Positions 12,977 through 24,697 of a stretch of 64,000 bases of DNA are shown one piece after another. A program made the position numbers and the translations under genes. Where the stretch lies: the NCBI GenBank assembly GCA_021014945.1, contig MU266453.1:1-64000 (forward strand), written 5' to 3'. The DNA comes from Leucogyrophana mollusca. Its lineage: Eukaryota > Basidiomycota > Agaricomycetes > Boletales. The notes beneath the pieces were generated by a model. It saw only the letters and a list, made by a program, of their open reading frames with translations, searched no databases and was not told the origin of the DNA. How positions within the stretch are numbered: position 1 is the stretch's first letter; each line of letters opens with the position of its first letter.

Positions 12977-15976
12977 ATGCTCGCCCCGTCGAGGAACCAC
13001 CGTGCAGAGGTCAAGTATAATGTCACCACCGAATGTGCGTACCGGTGACTCGCTCTCCCCGTTTCAGTCCCTGACGTGCCCCCTTTCGCAGTCCCCCATC
13101 TTGGCTTGCACTCAGCTGCGGCATCAGGCGACATAGGCCTCGTCAAGTACGCCCTTACACACGGCCAGCCCGTCAACTCTGTCCTGGACGGCGTCCTCCC
13201 CCTCCACGCAGCGTGCACGGGCGGGAGGGACCTCGTCGTCAGACTGCTGATAGAGCACGGCGCTGACGTCAACGCTCCCCGGTAAGCCAAGCTCACAGCG
13301 TCATCGTGACGAGCCTATCTGACTTGTGGAGCACAGGCTACCCAGTAAATACTCTGACCGCAACCGCGACGCTACGGCTCCCATCGTCGGCACGTCAGGC
13401 TCCACACCACTCCATTTCGCGGCCGCAAACGGCCACAGCTCCGTCGTGCACATCCTCCTCCACCACGGCGCGCGCGCCGACAAGCCTGACAAGCACGGCG
13501 TCACCCCAGAACTCGTCGCACGCCAAAACGGCTGGATCGAGTGCGCGGACGTGCTGCGCGACTGGCAGGCGAACGTCGAGAGGGAGCTCAGAGCGCGCGG
13601 CCAGTCCACGCCCGACAGCGCCGGACACTCGTCGAGAGAGAGGAGTGGATCACACTGCCCGATTGAAAGTGTCGAAACATCCTTGCGCAAACGTCTCCAC
13701 CTGAAGCGCTCTGTTGATCATGCACTCAACAGTTTCAGAAGCACTGCGTCGTCCGACCCCGAGGTCAGGCCCGCTGTATTCCGCCCCTCGCTGTCAGACC
13801 AGGACGTGATGCCCCAGGCGCGCTCCCCCGCAGACACCCCGCCAGACGCATCCGGCCGCCGCCCCTCCCTCCCCTCCATATACGCCGAACGCCCCCAGCG
13901 TCTCACCGCGCCGTCTAAAAGTCGGCGTCCGCGGTCTGCAGGCACCGGGGCCGAATCGACGCCCCCGCGCAAGCTCAACTCCAAGCTCTCGCTCCTGAGC
14001 CTGTTCAAGCGGTCCGGCGCCGACGGGTCTTCGTCCAGCGTCGCCTCAGGCTCGGAGCCCGCGGTCAACTCCCCGCCCTCCCCGATTCCCATACCCGGCG
14101 CCGCCTCCCCCGCGTCGCGGCCCAGTCTCCTCCCCGCATCGCCGCGCAACATCACCCTCCCGCTCTCCTCCTCCCCGCGCGAGGGCTCCTTCGTCCGGCG
14201 GGGGATGGAGGGCAGCCCGGGCGTGCGGGGCCACCTCCCCCCCGCGAGCGAGAGCAGCTCGCGGAATCGCTCCGCGTCCGGCGCGAGCGCGACGTCGTCC
14301 ATGGTCCCCGACGAGCCCTCGCCCGAGCCGGCTGCGGCGCCGGTAAGGCCCGGGATCCTGCGCATGCACAACCGCTCGTCGTCGTCCGGGCAGGGGTCCT
14401 CGGGGTACGCGTCGTCGCGCATCATCCGGTTCGAGTCGTCCTCGAGCACGGCGTCGCTCGGCGGGCGGCACGCGCAGCAGCAGCCGCAGCCGGAGAGCCG
14501 GCTGCGCACGGTGAGCGGTGGGTCTGCGGGGCCGGGGGGTGCGGCGGATACTATCGAGGAGGCGCCGCCGGCGGGGCTGCCGATGCCCCCTATTGTCGTG
14601 GACCCCGCGGATGAGGATATTGAGGAGGAAGAGGAGTATGGCGTCCCGATCGACCGGGCTGACGACGGGGCGCCGATGCAGCTGCGCGATCCGTCCGTAT
14701 CCTCGTTCGCGCTCTCCATATCTCCCTCGTCTCCGATATCCCCCGACGAACACGAACACGGCGCCGCTGCGGCGCATTTCCCGTTCAGCATCCACCTCCC
14801 GCCCCCGGTGGACGACGCCAGCCTTGCGGAGGCGCAGGAGTCGCCGCGGCGGCGCGAGAGCAGGCTGCGCGGGGAGTCTGTGAGCAGCACGAGCACGGAT
14901 AGTAACCACCCGCCGTCGAGCGCGAGCGACGCGACGCGGACGAGCAACGGGAGCGACGCGACGTGGATGAGCAACGGGAGCGACGCGACGTGGACGAGCA
15001 GCGGGAGCATCACGACGCCCACCACGCCACACTCCACGCTCCCCCTCATCGCCCCTTCCTCCCCCTCCCCCGCGCCCGACAGCCCGCACCGCAACGGCGG
15101 CGACCCCGGGCCCGCGCCGCGCCGCGCGCGCGTCCCGAGCGACATCGACATCCACGCGATCTCGTCGCACGCGCAAGCAGAGGCGCTCGTCGCGCGCACG
15201 GAGCAGTCGATTCTGAACCTGGAGCAGTATCTGGAGGAGCATACGCGGAGGGACGCGGGGACGGGGCGCACGCCGCTGAGTGCGAAGCTCGCGGCGTATG
15301 GGGAGAGCTTGGCGATTGAGCGGAGGCTGAAGGAGGAGGCGCGGCGGGCGCGGGCGGGCGGACGTGTGCGGGCGAGCGGGTCCCCCGACTTGGACGGGCG
15401 CGGTGGGATTGGGGGGCGTGTGCGCCGCGGGGGCCTGCGTAATGGGGCGCGGGGCGGGGGTGATAGTGGTGAGTGTTGATGTGTTTTGTCTTTGGGGCGA
15501 CGCTGAGTGCGGTTTTGTTTGAAGGCTCGTCCAGCGAGGACACGTCCCTCGAGGACCGGGGGGTACGCGTCCTCCGCACGGCGCGGTCGGTGTCGGATGA
15601 TATACCCCGTGCGCCGCGGGATACGCGACGGGAAGCACTGCGGGATACGCGGCGGGAAGCACTCTGGGCGCCTGATGTCTACGTGCCCGTGCCCGCGCCG
15701 CGCTCTCTTACGCCCGAGCCCGAGCTACCGCAGGGCATGCCGCTCTCGCGCGTCTCCACCGCGCCAGATACGCGGCGCGGGCGGGACCAGGCGCGGCACG
15801 TCGGGAGCGCGAACAAGCTGACGCAGATGGGGTTCGCGACGGTGGACGGGTGGCAGCCGTCGTCGCTTGCGCACTCGCATGGGCATGGGCACGGGCACAA
15901 GTCGCGCTCGCCGTCGGGGAAGTCGAGGTTTGGGGGGATACGGACGATTATGCAGAGTTTTCAGGGGAAGGGGTGA
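12977..15976 (+). CDS. ankyrin-repeat protein with long disordered region
   Basis: Four exons, about 900 residues. After a short first exon (MLAPSRNHRAEVKYN...), ankyrin repeats cover roughly residues 20-150, with LHSAAASGDIGLVKYAL, GVLPLHAACTGGRDLVVRLL and STPLHFAAANGHSSVV. The remaining three quarters are low complexity: Ser, Pro, Arg and acidic tracts, an EEEEEY run near 14630, short tandem peptide repeats, and a C-terminal HSHGHGHGHKS patch. A short helical stretch near 15170-15340 (QAEALVARTEQSILNLEQYL) may be a coiled coil. Ankyrin repeats bind other proteins; the partner is unknown. The exon is extremely GC-rich, which creates long false frames on the other strand. I infer a scaffold or signalling role only loosely. 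Confidence 0.85.
14925..15005 (+). repeat. 27-nt coding tandem repeat, 3 copies
   Basis: Within the ankyrin gene, three 9-residue units of the form SDAT(R/W)(T/M)S(N/S)G lie head to tail. The DNA units are nearly identical, so the number of copies may vary between strains. Confidence 0.85.
15617..15664 (+). repeat. 24-nt coding tandem repeat, 2 copies
   Basis: Two adjacent copies of RDTRREAL in the last exon of the ankyrin gene, differing at the DNA level by one or two bases. Confidence 0.8.
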
Positions 15977-16092
15977 TTGTGGTTTGGTTTGATTATGTTC
16001 CTGTGCGACACACCCTTCATGTGACATTACATTCGCTGCGTCCTTTGGTCGTGTTGTTGCTTTCGATGCGTGTTGTTGTATTTTCTCGTCGC

Positions 16093-16111
16093 TGTTGTTG
16101 TTGTTGTTGTT
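16093..16111 (+). repeat. TGT microsatellite
   Basis: About six TGT units in the stretch between the ankyrin and alcohol dehydrogenase genes, probably in the ankyrin 3' UTR. Confidence 0.8.
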
Positions 16112-16265
16112 ATTCGCTCATTGTCTGTATCCTTGGGGTTTTCGTCTTGTAGTGTACCTACCAGCCTGCGAGTAACTTACTGCCATCGTCCGTGGCCTGC
16201 GTGTAAATTATGCATCTCATACTTCTGTGCTTCCCCAGTCTTCTCACGGGCTGATAACACCAACA

Positions 16266-18245
16266 ATGACCACAACGATCCCCAGCACCCAGCGCGCAGC
16301 GCAGATCCACACCTTCACGCACCCCCTCACCATCCTCCCCTCCCACCCCGTCCCGAACCCGTCCGCGCTCGCCCCGAACGAGTGCCTCGTGAAGATCGAG
16401 TGCGCGGGCGTGTGCCAGAGCGACCTGCACGCGCGGAATGGGGACTGGGGGCAGAAGCCGACGCTCCCGCGCATCGGGGGGCACGAGGGGGTTGGGCGGG
16501 TGGTGGCGATTGGGGAGGGGACCGTGCAAGGCGAGGGCGGGGATGGAGGCGGGGATGGGGTGGTGGAGGTGGGCGATCGGGTGGGGCTTAAGTGGCTCGC
16601 GCGGACGTGCCTGCGGTGCGAGTTCTGCCGCAAGGGGAACGAGTCCAGTGCGTCTCGCTAGTCTTATAATCAATCCATCCGTGCTACTACTCAAGCTACA
16701 AAGGCTGCAAGAGGCAGAAGGTACACGGATACACCGTCGACGGGACATTCGCGGAATACGTCGTACGTCTACGCTGACTCGTCGTGGGCGTGGGTCGGTG
16801 CTCAGTGACGGTGGTGGTGTGCAGGTGGCGTGGGTAGACTACGTGACCCCGATCCCGGACACCCTCGACAGCGCGGCGGCGACCGCCATCCTCTGCGCCG
16901 TGAGTCCGTCGCTGCCCCCATTCCCCCCCCCCCTCCCGGCCGCGGCTGACAAAACCAGGGCCTGACGGTGTACAAAGGCCTCAAGCACTGCAACGCCCGC
17001 GCCGGGGACTGGATCGCCATTCCAGGCGCGGGCGGCGGGCTCGGCCATCTCGGTACGCCTGCCCCTATCGCTATTTGGAGCGGCGTGTTCATTCGCTGCA
17101 GCTGTCCAGTACGCCGTGACGATGGGCCTGCGAGTCTTAGCTATCGGTATGCACGTCCCCCACGCATACCCGCCCCATGTTCAATGTGCCTTACTCACGC
17201 GAACCACAGACACCGGCGCCCCCAAGCGCGAGCTCGCGCTCTCCCTCGGCGCCGAAAAGTGGATCGACTTCAAGGAGAGCGGGGACAATCTCATCAAGGA
17301 CGTCATCGCCGCCACGGACGGGCTCGGGCCCCATTCCGCCATCATTGCCGCCGGGGCGGTGAGTTCCGCTTCTTTTGTTGCGCACCGTGCTCATCGTTGC
17401 GTTCGCGGTGCTCATCGTACGCCCGCATACAGGCCCTCCCATACAACCAGGCGCTGTGGTACCTCCGCTCCACGGGCACGCTCGTCGCGGTTGGCCTCCC
17501 TGGTGGTAAGCCCCTCGAGGCGCCATTCGGGCTGCTGGTCGGAAAGGTGCGTCGGCGTGGCTTCTCGTGCTGGGCTTGTAAGCTGTGATTTGGGTGCTTG
17601 TCGGGTAGATGGGCATGTTGTCGTTTTCATCCTGCTTCGGTCTTGGTGTACTTCCGGTCTGACCGTTTATCGCGAAATAGGAGCTGAAGATCATAGGATC
17701 GGCGATTGGGTACGTCTACCTGCATATCTCCCCAGTTGGCTGCTCGGCTCATCACTCATCCCGATGTCCTCGCACTCGTGTCCCCCCTGCGCTCCCCGCC
17801 GCGTGTTGCGCTACTGACCCCCGCCGCTCCCTCCCTCCCTGCCCCCTCCTCCCTGCCCCCTCCCCCCTGCACGCCACCCACCACGCGCCCAGCTCCCGCC
17901 AAGACGCGATCGAGGCCATGGACCACGCCGTGCGCGGGAAGGTCAAGTGCCATTATACGACGCGGAAGCTCGAGGAGATCGAGAGGTGCGTTGTTTCTTC
18001 GATGGCGCGCGTGGGCCTGCTGGTTCGGTGCGGCGGGTGGTTGTGCGAAGTCGTCGGGTGGTTGTGTGAAGTCGTCGGGGCGGGTAATTCGCGTGTGGCG
18101 GGTGGTTGTGCGAAGTCGTGCGGGGCGGGTGGTTGTGCGGCGGATGACGTTGTGCCTACACCGAGTCACTGACTAACCGCCTCGCAGCATCTTTGCAGAG
18201 ATGAGCGCGGGAACGATCACGGGGAGGGTCATTTTGGAGATTTGA
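16266..18245 (+). CDS. zinc-dependent alcohol dehydrogenase (ADH1-type)
   Basis: NAD(H)-dependent interconversion of alcohols and aldehydes, medium-chain family, cytosolic. Exon 1 has the catalytic zinc region ECAGVCQSDLHARNG and GGHEGVG. The structural zinc Cys set reads TCLRCEFC...SC, with the fourth Cys brought in by an intron that ends at 16703, after which KVHGYTVDGTFAEY follows. The NAD fold glycine motif is IPGAGGGLGHL (near 17020-17055), followed by AVQYAVTMGLRVLAI. Later exons give LGAEKWIDF, LVAVGLPGG and the C-terminal TITGRVILEI. About nine introns; the last one (17987-18186) contains a minisatellite. Complete and probably functional; substrate range unknown. Confidence 0.92.
18037..18140 (+). 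repeat. minisatellite in last ADH intron
   Basis: Roughly 20-nt units built on GGTGGTTGTGCGAAGTCGT recur about four times, imperfectly, inside the final intron of the alcohol dehydrogenase gene. Confidence 0.75.
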
Positions 18246-19013
18246 GATTTGATGCTGTGGTGTGTGGTTGTACGAGTATGTGTCTTTGGGTGGGTGCACG
18301 CTATGGGCGGTCGGTTTGTTAGCCCTGTTGTACAAATTTGCTTTGAATATGCTGTGTTGTATTTCGTGGTGTCTTCTGTACACAAGGCGTGTTTGAGGGA
18401 CAGCTCACGAACGGGGCGACAACTTCGGCCGGCGGCTGCAACTTTCTGGCGGACGACTTCAGGTTTTGGTGACATCTCCGGAGTAAGGACATCAGGCGAC
18501 ACCTCTTCCCGACGGCTCCCATAGGGGCCCAGTCGGCTGCTTACTTGCCCGGTGAGCGGCGGATGGCAAAGCATCTCGGGATAAGGCTGTTCGGACCTGG
18601 GGTATTGAGTGGTCTGCGGGACGGAGAGCTGTTTTGCGATGGGACGGTCGGGGAGTGTGGCGATATCCGCGGACGGCGGGGGGGGGATGCGGGTGTATTC
18701 GAGGGAGGGAGGGAGGGAGGGAGGGAGGGAGGATCGAATTGGAGGACGTTGGCAATGGGGCGGGTTCGGGCCGAGTGTGCTGGCGTCGACCTGAATTGAC
18801 GTTCTCGGAAATGACGTTGAAGTGGTGGACGTCGCGGTCGCCAGCGACGGTCAACGAATTTCGAGTTGTCCGTCAACCTCGGAGTCGACGCGTTGACGAT
18901 GGAAGTATTTGAACCCCAGCCAATCAAAAACGCCCAATCCCAACCAAACCGAGATCAGATGCTGACTCAGCAGTATTGAGCCCTTCAGCTGTCTCTGAAA
19001 CCACGATGGCCTT
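18246..19013. other. intergenic between ADH and ERG8
   Basis: Holds the ADH 3' UTR and the ERG8 promoter. It includes a GGGA run described separately. No gene is recognised. Confidence 0.5.
18702..18732 (+). repeat. GGGA tandem run, quadruplex-type
   Basis: Seven or so consecutive GGGA units lie about 280 bp before the ERG8 start codon, with a preceding G-run at 18677-18686. The pattern fits a G-quadruplex motif; any regulatory role is inference. Confidence 0.75.
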
Positions 19014-20934
19014 ATGTCTGCCACTACTATCGTATCGTCCCCAGGAAAAGTCCTAGCAGCCGGTGGATACCTCGTCCTCGACCGCGCGTATTCGGGGGTG
19101 GTCATATCGACGTCCTCGCGGTTTTATGCGGTGATTGAGAGTGGTGATGGTGCTTCGTGCGGTGCAAATGAGATCGTCGTCCGCTCGCCCCAGTTCAACC
19201 TGGCGGAGTGGAGGTACGAGGTGACGTTTGTGGATGGGCGTGTTCGTGTCGAGCAGCTGGAGACAAGGTATGGCGAGGGGTCGAATTGCATTGAATGATG
19301 TTGACTTGGTCCGAGTAGCAAAGCTCCGAAGACGAACAAGTTTGTTCACCTCGCCCTCCAGCATACCCTCACTTTGGCATTGGAGATCCATGGCGGAGAC
19401 CCTGCAGTTCTGGAAAAAGACCTGTCGCATGGACTCGACATTGCTGTCGTGGGTGATAACGATTTCTATTCTCAGAGAGCAAAGGTATCGTTACCCCCGT
19501 GGCGTCGACGCTCCGCACCCCGCTGATCCCTCCACGCTCAGCTCGAGTCTCTAGGACTCCCCAACACACTCGCCTCGCTCTCCCAAATCCCCCCATTCTC
19601 CCACAACGACGTCCAGCTCTCCGAAGTCCACAAAACCGGCATGGGCTCCTCCGCCGCGCTCATCACCTCCCTCGTCTCCGCCCTCCTCCTCCGCTTCTCG
19701 GTCATCTCCCCATCGGACTTCGCAGAAACAGGCAGCGCAGACAGACGCCTGGCGCACAACGCGGCGCAGTTCGTGCACTGCCTCGCCCAGGGCAAAGTCG
19801 GCAGCGGGTTCGACGTCGCGGCTGCGGTCTTCGGGAGCCAGCTGTACACGCGGTTCGACCCTGCGGTGCTCCAGCCGCTGATGAATGACGATGCTGTGAG
19901 TTCCCGGAGTAGACGCGCTTGGTTGGGTAGGACGAGCTAATTGCGCCCTTAGTCAGAGTCACGAGCTTTGGCCCCGATCTTATCGTCCCCTGCGTGGAAT
20001 TACCGTGTCGAGCCATTCTGCCTTCCACCCCTTACCAGACTTGTGTTGGCAGACGTTGATGCGGGGAGCGATACCCCCTCTTTCATTGGTCAGGTTTTAA
20101 AATGGCGGAAGGAAAACCCAGAAGCAGGTGCGGATCTGCGCTGACTGCGCTTTCGCAAGCTAATCTCCGTTGTGTCATCACAGCGAGCACGCTATGGGCT
20201 TCTATCAACCAATCCAACCAGTCCCTCGCAAAGCGGCTTCTTTACCTGTCGCAGGCGCATGCCTCACACCCCGCTGATTATGAGTCAGCTGTCAGACGCA
20301 TTTCCGACCTGCCACCATCCGAGGTGCGTCGCCCCCACCCCGGCGCTATCGATTCAGTTTTTTTCTGATGGGGCTTGGTGTGATAGTGGCAGCAACACCG
20401 AAAAGACCCCAATTTATCTCTGCCTGCACAAGTCATCCTACAGGTCTTTTATCTTGTTTATGAGCATGCCCAGGTTGGTTGGCTCTGCAGTAGCACCGCT
20501 TTCACAGTTACAGTACTCACTCGGTCACTTCAGGCTATCCGTCAACACATGCGGTCAATGGGCAAGGGCGCCAACGTGCACATCGAGCCTCCCGAGCAAA
20601 CTGCTCTTCTCGACGCGTGTATGTCCCAAGCGGGGGTGATTTGCGGCGGGGTCCCAGGTGGTCAGTCACCCCACTCTTCTCTTCTTCTCATTATGTGCGC
20701 CAGCTGAACAACGGGCGCACAGCGGGCGGATATGACGCTATATGGTTGCTCGTGTGTGAGGTCCCCGGTACGCCTGAAGAGCAGCGGCCTCTGCACCGCG
20801 TCGAGCGGGTGTGGAGTACGGTCAAGGACCTGAGCGTTTCTCCCCTCGCTGCCGTCGAGAGCACCGCCCATGGCGCGCGTATCGAGCAGCTGGACGCCAT
20901 CCGCGGGTTGCGGGAAGCCATAGCGCGCGGGTAG
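19014..20934 (+). CDS. ERG8: phosphomevalonate kinase (mevalonate pathway)
   Basis: GHMP kinase turning phosphomevalonate into diphosphomevalonate for sterols and other isoprenoids, cytosolic. I chose the ATG at 19014 because it reads into the family N-terminus SSPGKVLAAGGYLVLDRAYSG. The phosphate-binding loop VHKTGMGSSAALITSLVSA lies near 19625-19685. KVGSGFDVAAAVFGSQLYTRF follows, then, after an intron, the ERG8 signature RVEPFCLPPLTRLVLADVDAG (20010-20060). GKGANVHIEPPEQTALLDAC and GVPGAGGYDAIW (GHMP motif 3) come from the last exons. About seven introns. All three motifs are present; complete gene. Confidence 0.93.
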
Positions 20935-21031
20935 AGGATACACACAATCCCTAGTCCGACGTAACCAAGCGCACTGTCCTGTCCATTAAGATTACGTATC
21001 CATCTAGATAAAAAGCCTATCTATCTATCTA

Positions 21032-23239
21032 TCAAATGCATATCCTCGCGCCGCCCTCGGGCGTCCATGCCTTGCCGAGCGCGAGGAAGAGGGAGACAGA
21101 CATGACCGCGACGCCGAATATCAGGCACGCCCATGCGGGGAGCTTGGTGCGCGAGTGCCATGGGATGCGGGCGTCGGTGAGTTTGAGGAAGCAGGCGGCG
21201 GGGAAGATGAAGGCGAGCGCGGTGGCGGAGACGCCGCCGGTGATTTCGAGGGTGACGCCGAGGTCGCAGGTGATGAGCGCGACTTGAGGTGGGGGGTGTT
21301 AGTTGGGTTTTGGTGGGGGAGGGGGGGAAGGGGACTCACGGAGCATGGAGGCGAAGAGTATTGATGTGGTGAAGAATACGTGCCTTTGTGGGTTATATCC
21401 CTCGTGCGAGAAGAAATACTGCTCGATTACCTACAAAAAGTCGCGTGAGACGGGTGACCTGGTTCATATGATTCATAGCTGAGATAGTGTATACCTCTCT
21501 GCATACGAATAGCTCTAGGGGCAATGTCGTGAACATATTGAGGCCGAAGCAGAATCTCGCAACGTTGATCAGCGTATCATCCTGAGCGGGCGGGACAAAA
21601 TAGATCAGCATCAGCAGACGCCACGAACGCCCCAGACCCAGGCCTCACCGGCGAGAAGTTGTTCAAGATATTCCCCTGCGTCTTATCCGTGAACACCCAG
21701 AATGCCGAGATACCGAGCGTACAGCACGCAACGAGCGATATCGCCGTCGAGATATGCGTCACCCGCGCGAACCGGTCGAGCGTCGGCGTGCGCAGGCTGC
21801 CGTAGATCAGGAGGCTGTTGTGGTGGCACACGAACGCGAAGCTGATGACGCCGATGGCTTGGAAGACGCCGGGCCCCACCACGGTGAGGCGCTTCGACGG
21901 ATCGCCTTTGAGGCTCGGCGTCACCTGCGGCCCCTCGACGAGCACGGAGGCGACGATGATGAGCATGCCGAGGAGGGCGAGCCCGGAGGCGCGCGAGAGC
22001 TTGTGGATGTCGCGGTAGAGCGAGAGGGGGTAGGAGACGCAGAGCGTGCAGAGGATGATGATGAATTTGCGGTTGGTGAATATGGAGAGGACGGGTATCG
22101 TGTGGAGTGTGGGGAATAGCGAGCGGACGACGTGGGGTATGGTGTCTCCTGTGGGCACGGGTCACGTCAGGTTCCGATCGGGGTTGGGTGCGGTGATTCG
22201 TGGGGCTCACCTATGATGATTCCGAAGGCGCACATCCCTGGGTGGGCGCGGTAGCGTTAGCGTTGGGCGGGGGGATGAAGGGGGCGGGGACGTACCGCCG
22301 AATGCGAATGCGAATTGAAAAAAGGACACAGCGGCGCGTCCGCTGGAGCCGAAACAGCTGTTCATGATCTCGATGTACGAGTTTCTCCCGCTGAGTTTGG
22401 CATTGATGACAACTAGGCGTATGGTCCAGTCGGTGACACCGCATAACGCGACAAGCAAGAAGACACCCAGCACAAACCCTGCTTGGCTGACTGCGTACGG
22501 TAGACCTAACAAGTGAAATGTTGTCAGACAGTTCGTATTTAATTGGTGAGCTCCTCTGCACTTACCAATTATTCCTGAACAATGTGATGTCAGATAAGCG
22601 GGGGATGTTTGTGGGCCACGTACCTGCACCGAGAATCGAGTTGGCCATATTCGCTACGGAGTCCAGCATCCCACCGCCTGCCCATTGTTTCGCAGCCAGT
22701 TCGTGGAGATCGACGTTTTCAATTCTTCCTGATGCCTGGTAGCCTTCTTCATACATAGGGATGGTAGTTTCAGGTGTTCTTCGGGCCGCAGAAGCATCCA
22801 TAAGGCCGACCAAGAGCGGGGCAGTGCGCTCCCGCCCACGGCTAGATCGAGTGGGACGGCGTCTTTGCTGTCGCTCTATGTCTGCTAAAGCAGTATCATC
22901 AAAGTCATCCGAATCAAGTTCAAACTCTGAGTAAATAACACTGAGAGTCTTTTCGAGATTGTGGTGGGACTTCATACCTGCCTCCCGACTCTGCAGTGTT
23001 GACCTCAATGGTGGACCTATCACCTGCACCTCTTCCTGGAACCGGACGGTGTTCTCGGCTCGTCCATGCGCTGGAGACCGGATGACAGCTTCCTCCTCGT
23101 CTGAGTCTCCTCGTGCTGAGAATATGACGTTGTTCGAATCGTCCGCGTTAACATCCTCTTGGGAGGTATTGAGCAGCGGCTGCCTGGCTTCGCCGTCGGA
23201 AGTTGCACCACGTTCTCTTGCTCGAGTCTGGGAAAACAT
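21032..23239 (-). CDS. vacuolar-type amino acid transporter (AVT / SLC38-like, AAAP family)
   Basis: Membrane transporter expected to move neutral amino acids across the vacuolar membrane. A hydrophilic N-terminal region of about 170 residues rich in acidic and Ser residues (from 23239) precedes the first membrane segment MLDSVANMANSILGA then GIIGLPYAVSQAGFVLGV, the AAAP start motif. About eleven hydrophobic segments follow, including VFQAIGVISFAFVCHHN, a family landmark, and end at the TGA near 21032 after LFLALGKAWTPEGGARICI. Several introns of normal size. The gene is complete. Which AVT member it matches cannot be told by eye. Confidence 0.9.
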
Positions 23240-24697
23240 ATTCGTGGGCTATGGTGACTATATATCCATGGGTTTCCCGAAAATACAAGTATGTGTCGCT
23301 GAAGCCGAGGGCGGTGGATGTGAATGTTGTGTGAGCGCGCTCTCGAGTCTCTGCCACGTTTGGTTATTTCCGTCACGTGTCACACGCGCTTTTCGATCCT
23401 TCTTACAACATTGACCACACCGCCAATAGACTGGCAGGAATACTCTGGAGAGCTCGGCGTAAGTCTTTTTTTCACAGCGGGAGGGAAGTCGAAAATGGAG
23501 TTCCTAAAGCCTTTCCCCATACCGAGAGGCCTTGCGAAACCAAGAAGTAGCCTATTTTCTTGGAATGGACGGAGAAGCGAGCGCCGAAGCAGTCTTGTGC
23601 CTGGAGGGAAAGGCTGGATGAATCGCAGGGCGAGCACAAAAGACCAGTTATCACAACGGGCGCAGATCGAAGCGTCGGAGGAGGCAGATGACCGGCAGGG
23701 CATTGCAGGGAGAGGAAGGCTAGGGAAGACAGGCAGAGATCTATCCCCACTTTCGGACCAGCCCTGAGCACACATCAGTTTTTCTAAGTATCACGCTCTC
23801 GAAACGGACGGTGCAGGGGACGAGCGCCGAGTCTTCCTCAGGCAAAGAAGACCCTAGCTCCGTAAACCCCACCCCAAGTCACTAGACTATGGCTCATATC
23901 CTCTCTCGCTGACCGTGACCGTTTCCCTTCCGATCTTCTCCCCCCACCCGATAGTCGGGGACGGAGTTCATGCTTGGGGATGTCCCCCTTAAGACTCGAT
24001 CCACCTTCAAGCAGGTAAGCAGCTTACCGTAAGCTATACATATTGCGAACGAGCACAGCACCATGCACCCACTTCGTAGGCTAGGTAAGGACTAACCAAT
24101 GAAGAAACAACATCAAACTATTTCGAATGCAAATGCTGTGGTCGTCGATCGGTGCCGCCTCATGGTCCATTGAGGAGATGCTGGTCTTATGGCAGAAGAC
24201 GCCACGGTGGGGCCTTTAGAAACGAAAACCTACGCTTCGACACTGGGCTGTCCTCGGGATTTTTCTGGGTTCAGGAAAGGAGAAAAGCCATAATGATGCA
24301 TCTGAATCGATATGGCTGTAATAGAACATCGGACGAGGTCTGGCACCATGATGCGGGCGTCTTGCAGGACTGCCACTGCGTAGTCTGATTCCTAAAAATA
24401 AGCTGGACTTCCGAATCATCTTCTCAGGCCTGCATCTTATCAGCCCTATGTACACAGACTTCGTCGCGGTGCAAGTTGCTTCGCTACCAGTACGTACACA
24501 CCGGGGTATCAAGGAGTTATCAGGGTCTTTTCCGAGTCTCGGGATAAGCGCGCGATCCTTGCTAGGGGTATGTTTTCAAGCTCCGAAGGGACAAGCCGCC
24601 CGTCCCGCCCAAACGCGACGTCCGCGGCCAAACCTCCTCAACACTTGTTAAATACGCGGCAGGGCAGGTCCCTCGATTATATTTCTTTGAAACTGTC
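23240..24697. other. intergenic, divergent promoters
   Basis: This 1.5-kb stretch separates the divergently transcribed transporter and PL14 genes. A frame of about 145 codons at 23324-23767 is open on both strands and shows no domain, so I do not call it. Confidence 0.45.

Noticed and set aside
13718..15662. Minus-strand frames of 517 and 538 codons opposite the ankyrin gene
   Set aside because: They arise from extreme GC richness of the real exon; no domain, and the plus strand has ankyrin repeats with matching introns.
16641..16710. Apparent frameshift in the alcohol dehydrogenase after its third structural Cys
   Set aside because: Using the acceptor ending at 16703 instead of the earlier CAAG restores both the frame and the fourth structural Cys.
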